DNA of 64,000 bases from Datnioides undecimradiatus (taxonomy: Eukaryota; Chordata; Actinopteri; Lobotiformes; Datnioididae), in the NCBI GenBank assembly GCA_008933995.1, contig WARS01000064.1:1-64000 (forward strand). Direction: 5' to 3'. A program made the translations under genes and the position numbers. The notes below the pieces were generated by a model that was given only the letters and a program-made list of their open reading frames with translations, made no database searches and was not told where the DNA came from. Of this stretch, positions 60,185 to 64,000 are shown piece after piece; the first letter of the stretch is position 1, and every line of letters begins with the position of its first letter.

Positions 60185-61377
60185 TGCGTGCTCATGCCTT
60201 GAAACATTGGAGGCTGTAGCGTCATTTTTAGCCACTGTTTTGCAAGCCACTGTGGAATTTGCTGTTGTGTGTCTTAAGGGGGAAAAGTGTTGTAGTGGGG
60301 GATGCAGTGGATGGTAAAACCACTTCTATTTTGCTCTAATGTCTTTAGCTACTGATTTAGGTTCACAGACATCCAAACAAAATAGCATGGTTTGAGGAGT
60401 AAAACAACAAGCCTTCATTACAAATAATGAAATGAATTTCATTTCTTCACATGCTGGTTTTTCTGGTGAAGATCATTCAGTGGAAGCTCATATTGTTTTT
60501 TTTCTTTCCATGTTAATAAAAATAAAAAGTTTAACAGTTCATAATAATGTATAAAGCATAAGCAGTATTAAACTTGTACACATGACTAGAGAATTTCAGT
60601 GTAACAATATATATACAGAAGGTCATAGTTTCCCCCTCTTTTTTTAAAAATGAATGTTACATTTGCATTTGTGTTGCAGCCACACTGTGGATTCCATGCT
60701 GTAATAGCACGCTCTATATATTTGAATACTGCTGCACATGTAAACTATCAAAGCCTCAGGTGATTATGGCACATTATCAAATTAGAATGAGAGCTAAACA
60801 AATGCTTAAGTATGGCGTAGATGAGTGAGTGTGGATGAGCTGCATGTAGAGGCTTGTCTTCCCTCACTGTGCTGGCAGGCAAATACCAGAGCAGCCTGGG
60901 TCTATAGGAAGGGTAGCTGATAGGGATGGTCCATGTAGGGACTAATACTGCAATTACAGCTGCCATGAACGTGTCTCCTGACTGAGCCATATGCAGACTG
61001 TTGTGTAAACGCACCTGAGCCACATGAAGACAGTGATCCTAATGCCCGAACGGCCTCTGGAATCTGTGTGAAGCATATCATGTTCCGAGCTCTGACAATT
61101 GTAAATGCCCCTGAATAGAACAGTGTGTCAACTCTCAGAACATCATTTATAGACCTTGTCACGTCTGCAGCTTTAGTGATGGCCACAATAACCAGCAGTC
61201 CGCACCATCCTTTGTTAATGTTGTCATATCTCTCATAAACATGTGCCTCAGTGTTTCTCAGCTGAACATATAAAAAGCAATTTCCATGATGAACAAATGC
61301 AGCAGACAGAGTTTGATAAGAATAGTTTGTATTTTCAGAGAAGAGAAGGTAGTGTGGTTGATGCTCTAGAGTTTATA
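57151..61377. other. No supported gene; possibly an intron
   Basis: CA (about 57965-57979) and GT (60145-60180) microsatellites and AT-rich sequence. Short open frames show no domain. If the 55.6-kb promoter is real this could be intron 1 of its gene. Confidence 0.4.
60145..60180. repeat. GT microsatellite
   Basis: GT run of about 36 bp passing into GCGTGCGTG. Confidence 0.95.
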
Positions 61378-61737
61378 CAGGTACTACTCGGAAAATTAGA
61401 ATATCCTGAAAAAGTGCATGCATTTCTGTAACTCAACTTTAAAGGTGAAATGTACATATTATATAGACAAATAGTATGCGAATCAATATATTTCAAGCTT
61501 TTATTTGTTTTGATTTTGCTGATTAGGACTTGCAGCTTCAGAAAACCTCAAATTCAAAAACTCAGAAAATTAGAATATTGCTTGAAATCATAATCAGCAA
61601 AATTACAACAAAAAATGCTTGAGATATCTCACTTTGCATGTAATGAGTCTATAAAATGTATTGGTTTCACCTTTTATGTTGGATTGCCTGAATAAAACAA
61701 CTTTTACACGATATTCTAATTTTCCGAGTAGTACCTG
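61378..61737. mobile_element. Tc1/mariner-type MITE with 28-bp perfect TIRs
   Basis: A 360-bp element flanked by TA (61376-61377 and 61738-61739). Both ends read CAGGTACTACTCGGAAAATT inward and stay identical for 28 bp through AGAATATC. The sequence AGAAAATTAGAATATT also recurs internally (about 61563). No coding capacity; the family is recurrent in fish genomes. Confidence 0.88.
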
Positions 61738-63447
61738 TAATGTAGCTGCAGTGTGCAAACAGCTGATCTGTGTCAGATCTGGAAATCAGCTGATTTGGAG
61801 ATCGATCAGCAAATATTTTGTCGATCACTAAATTGTAGTCATTTTTATAATGAAAAATGTAAAAAAACAAACAAAAAAAATCCAGTTTCTCCACTGCTAA
61901 TATGTTCAGGTTAGTAAACTGAATATTTTGGGGTTTTGGCCTTTTGATCACGACAGACAGATATTTTTTGAGATTCTATTCAGTAATTAATTAATTAATT
62001 GATTAATTAAGAAAATAACTGGAGGTTTGATCAAGAATGAAAACAGTCAGCCTATCTGCTCACCATCTGGATACAACTGGGAGATCATTCCAAACTTTAA
62101 CATTGTAAACGGCCTCTGTGAGCTGCTAATGGCTGGAACAATCAAACATAAAGCAGCGTCCAGTCACACTCTTGGTACAGGCTGGGGAGGTGAATATATT
62201 GTAAGGTCACAGCTGTGCTAAAATTCTATATGCATTGCTCACGATCAGGAGCTGAGCTAATATGTGTTTTTTGTATGAATAAATTGAAGCAAGCCTCGAT
62301 GATGGTGACTCAGAAAGCAAAGTGGGCTTTTCACTGAGGTACTATCTACATGTTTATAAATATGTGATTGCATTGTTGGTTGAATGCAGTGTAATGCCTG
62401 TGGACTACTAATGATTTCCACTCACACACTGTGCAAGCACCATAACACCCCATGGTAGACCCCCCCCCCCCAATTCTTTAAAGGACATATCATGTGAAAG
62501 ACACGGTTGTGAGAGTAGCGCAGCTCCTTTAAGGAATAGGCCAGTGTGTAACGTGTGTACGTAGTGAGTGTGTGGTTGAGCAAGCGAGACAGAGCGAGCA
62601 GCAGAAAGGTGACAGTGAATTTGAGTGGAGCAGAGGAAAAGGTTAGCAGTAAGTTGCTAGTCTGGCAGTAAACGTACAGTATAGGTTACAGTGTATCATT
62701 AGATTAAAGCTGCAGCTTCTCAACACCAACAAGCTTCAGACTACACTGTGGAAGCTGAGCAGGAAGTGCTAACATTGAACTTGTTGGTTTCTGTGAGATG
62801 TTTCCTAAATGTATATGCATTAACATTGGGTCTGTGATGTAGCTGCATGTCATTGCTACCTATGTTTCTAGTGTTAAGAACCTAAGTTAGCGTCAGTCTG
62901 TAAGCTGTGTGAAGGTTAAATCCATGTGAAATGCAATGGAATGACTTGTCCCAGATGTCATGGTTGGACCTCTTTCACAAGTTTTGCCTGTAAACTCTGA
63001 CTTATTTATTTATTGTCCCACTCTAGCTTTTTCAACCCTTTGTACACGGATGAATTAATGGATCATCATTTAAGATATTCTCACATGTGTGACGACAGAC
63101 TGGTGTTCTGTAGATATGTGCTACCTTAGCAGTTGTGAAGCTCAGGATCAAGGCTGAGGGTTTGATAAATAAGGCAGCATAAATGGTTAAAACACCGGTG
63201 TGGTGTGCTGTACAGATACAGTGCAATAGCAGCACCTGCTAATAACAAAAGACCCAGGGGAAACACTGAAACGTATATGTTGCCGCTGGTACACTGAAAG
63301 TAAAATTCTATAGTCTTCTCAGTGTGGTAATAGGATTTCATTTAACTTCCCATGAAACTGAACTCATTGCTGAATGAATGCGTATGACAAATTAGATTTA
63401 GATTTCTGAAAGGAGATGTTCCTCGTGTTTTGACTCTCACTTGCAGT
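61738..63447. other. No supported gene
   Basis: AT-rich, with a C run at 62461-62471 followed by a moderately CpG-containing block (62500-62640) that may be another repeat. Nothing coding is supported. Confidence 0.45.
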
Positions 63448-63714
63448 AGAAGCCGTAAAGAATCTTCTTTCACCCCTAAAGTGAGCTGTTTGGGTGGCTA
63501 CAGAGCAGATGAAAGACATGTGCTGAGGCCCCTGACCATTTTAAAAGAGCAGAAAGGGGAAAAAAGAAGAGTGGAATTCATCACGTCTGTTGTCTCCAAA
63601 GTCTTTGGTGTTAATGAGGGTCAGAGTGCACTGTCTCTGCTCCTGCAAATAAAGGAGGCTGCGCACAAGCTCGTTCTGTTAAATATGACCCAACTGTTTC
63701 CTCAGTCCTGTTAA
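63448..63714 (+). other. Unassigned ORF preceded by a splice-acceptor-like site
   Basis: A pyrimidine-rich TTTTGACTCTCACTTGCAG ends at 63447. The frame after it stays open to the TAA at 63712-63714, with a protein-like stretch (ILKEQKGEKRRVEFITSVVS, then a helical ALSLLLQIKEAAHKL). I recognise no family. It could be an exon of the gene whose promoter lies at 55.6 kb, or chance. Confidence 0.25.
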
Positions 63715-64000
63715 ACAGAAACATATTGATCAGCAGAGGCTTTCAGGTCATGTCCCTGGAAGATACTGGAAAGCTGTTTATTTTATGAGAAAACAGTTTT
63801 GGATATGTAATGTTTTTGTTTTAAACTTTACATTTAAAGATGTTGTTAAGAGCCAACCTGGGTGCCACACACTCAGCTGACCACAGGATTAATAATTCTT
63901 AGGCCAGGAATAAAGTCAGAAATAAGCATTTATCATAACAAAAATCTGTACAATCACATTATTCTGCAAAAATATAGTAATTTATTATTTCATAGATTTA

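Overview
The window looks like a piece of a teleost fish (probably percomorph) nuclear chromosome. It has intron-containing vertebrate genes with GT-AG introns, long AT-rich intergenic stretches, abundant CA/GT microsatellites, and repeat families common in fish: LINE tails of the ATTGA type, Tc1, hAT and piggyBac-like elements. The species cannot be named from the sequence alone.

Layout. 1-4.1 kb: a LINE 3' tail, then a broken, intron-poor coiled-coil gene copy of the CFAP58 family, interrupted by a 540-bp LTR-like element. 4.1-8.3 kb: repeats and unassigned sequence. 8.3-17.5 kb, minus strand: ppm1f (PP2C-type Ser/Thr phosphatase, 7 coding exons, 437 aa), with a truncated hAT element in one intron and an internally deleted Tc1 element in another. 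18.4-32.3 kb, minus strand: top3b (DNA/RNA topoisomerase III beta, 18 coding exons, 856 aa). Both models were built exon by exon from splice sites and reading phase, and both close without a break. PPM1F and TOP3B are also neighbours in human, so this is a conserved pair. 29.6-31.2 kb, plus strand: a complete three-exon IL-17-family cytokine gene lies inside the first intron of top3b on the opposite strand, with its own TATA box. 32.6-54.9 kb: no gene I can support; it holds microsatellites, LINE tails, an exact 69-bp duplication and two possible RFX X-boxes (37.4 and 45.3 kb). 54.9-57.2 kb: a CpG-rich, promoter-like zone with three CCAAT boxes spaced exactly 32 bp apart followed by an octamer, perhaps the promoter of a plus-strand gene extending beyond the window. 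57.2-64 kb: no firm gene; a 360-bp mariner-like MITE with 28-bp perfect ends at 61.4 kb and one unassigned ORF near the end.

How the genes relate: ppm1f (actin/CaMK/PAK signalling phosphatase) and top3b (topoisomerase of the TDRD3 complex) are housekeeping-type genes in head-to-tail order. The IL-17 gene is an immune gene nested antisense in top3b, so transcription of host and guest may interfere. No CRISPR array, rRNA or convincing tRNA gene was seen.
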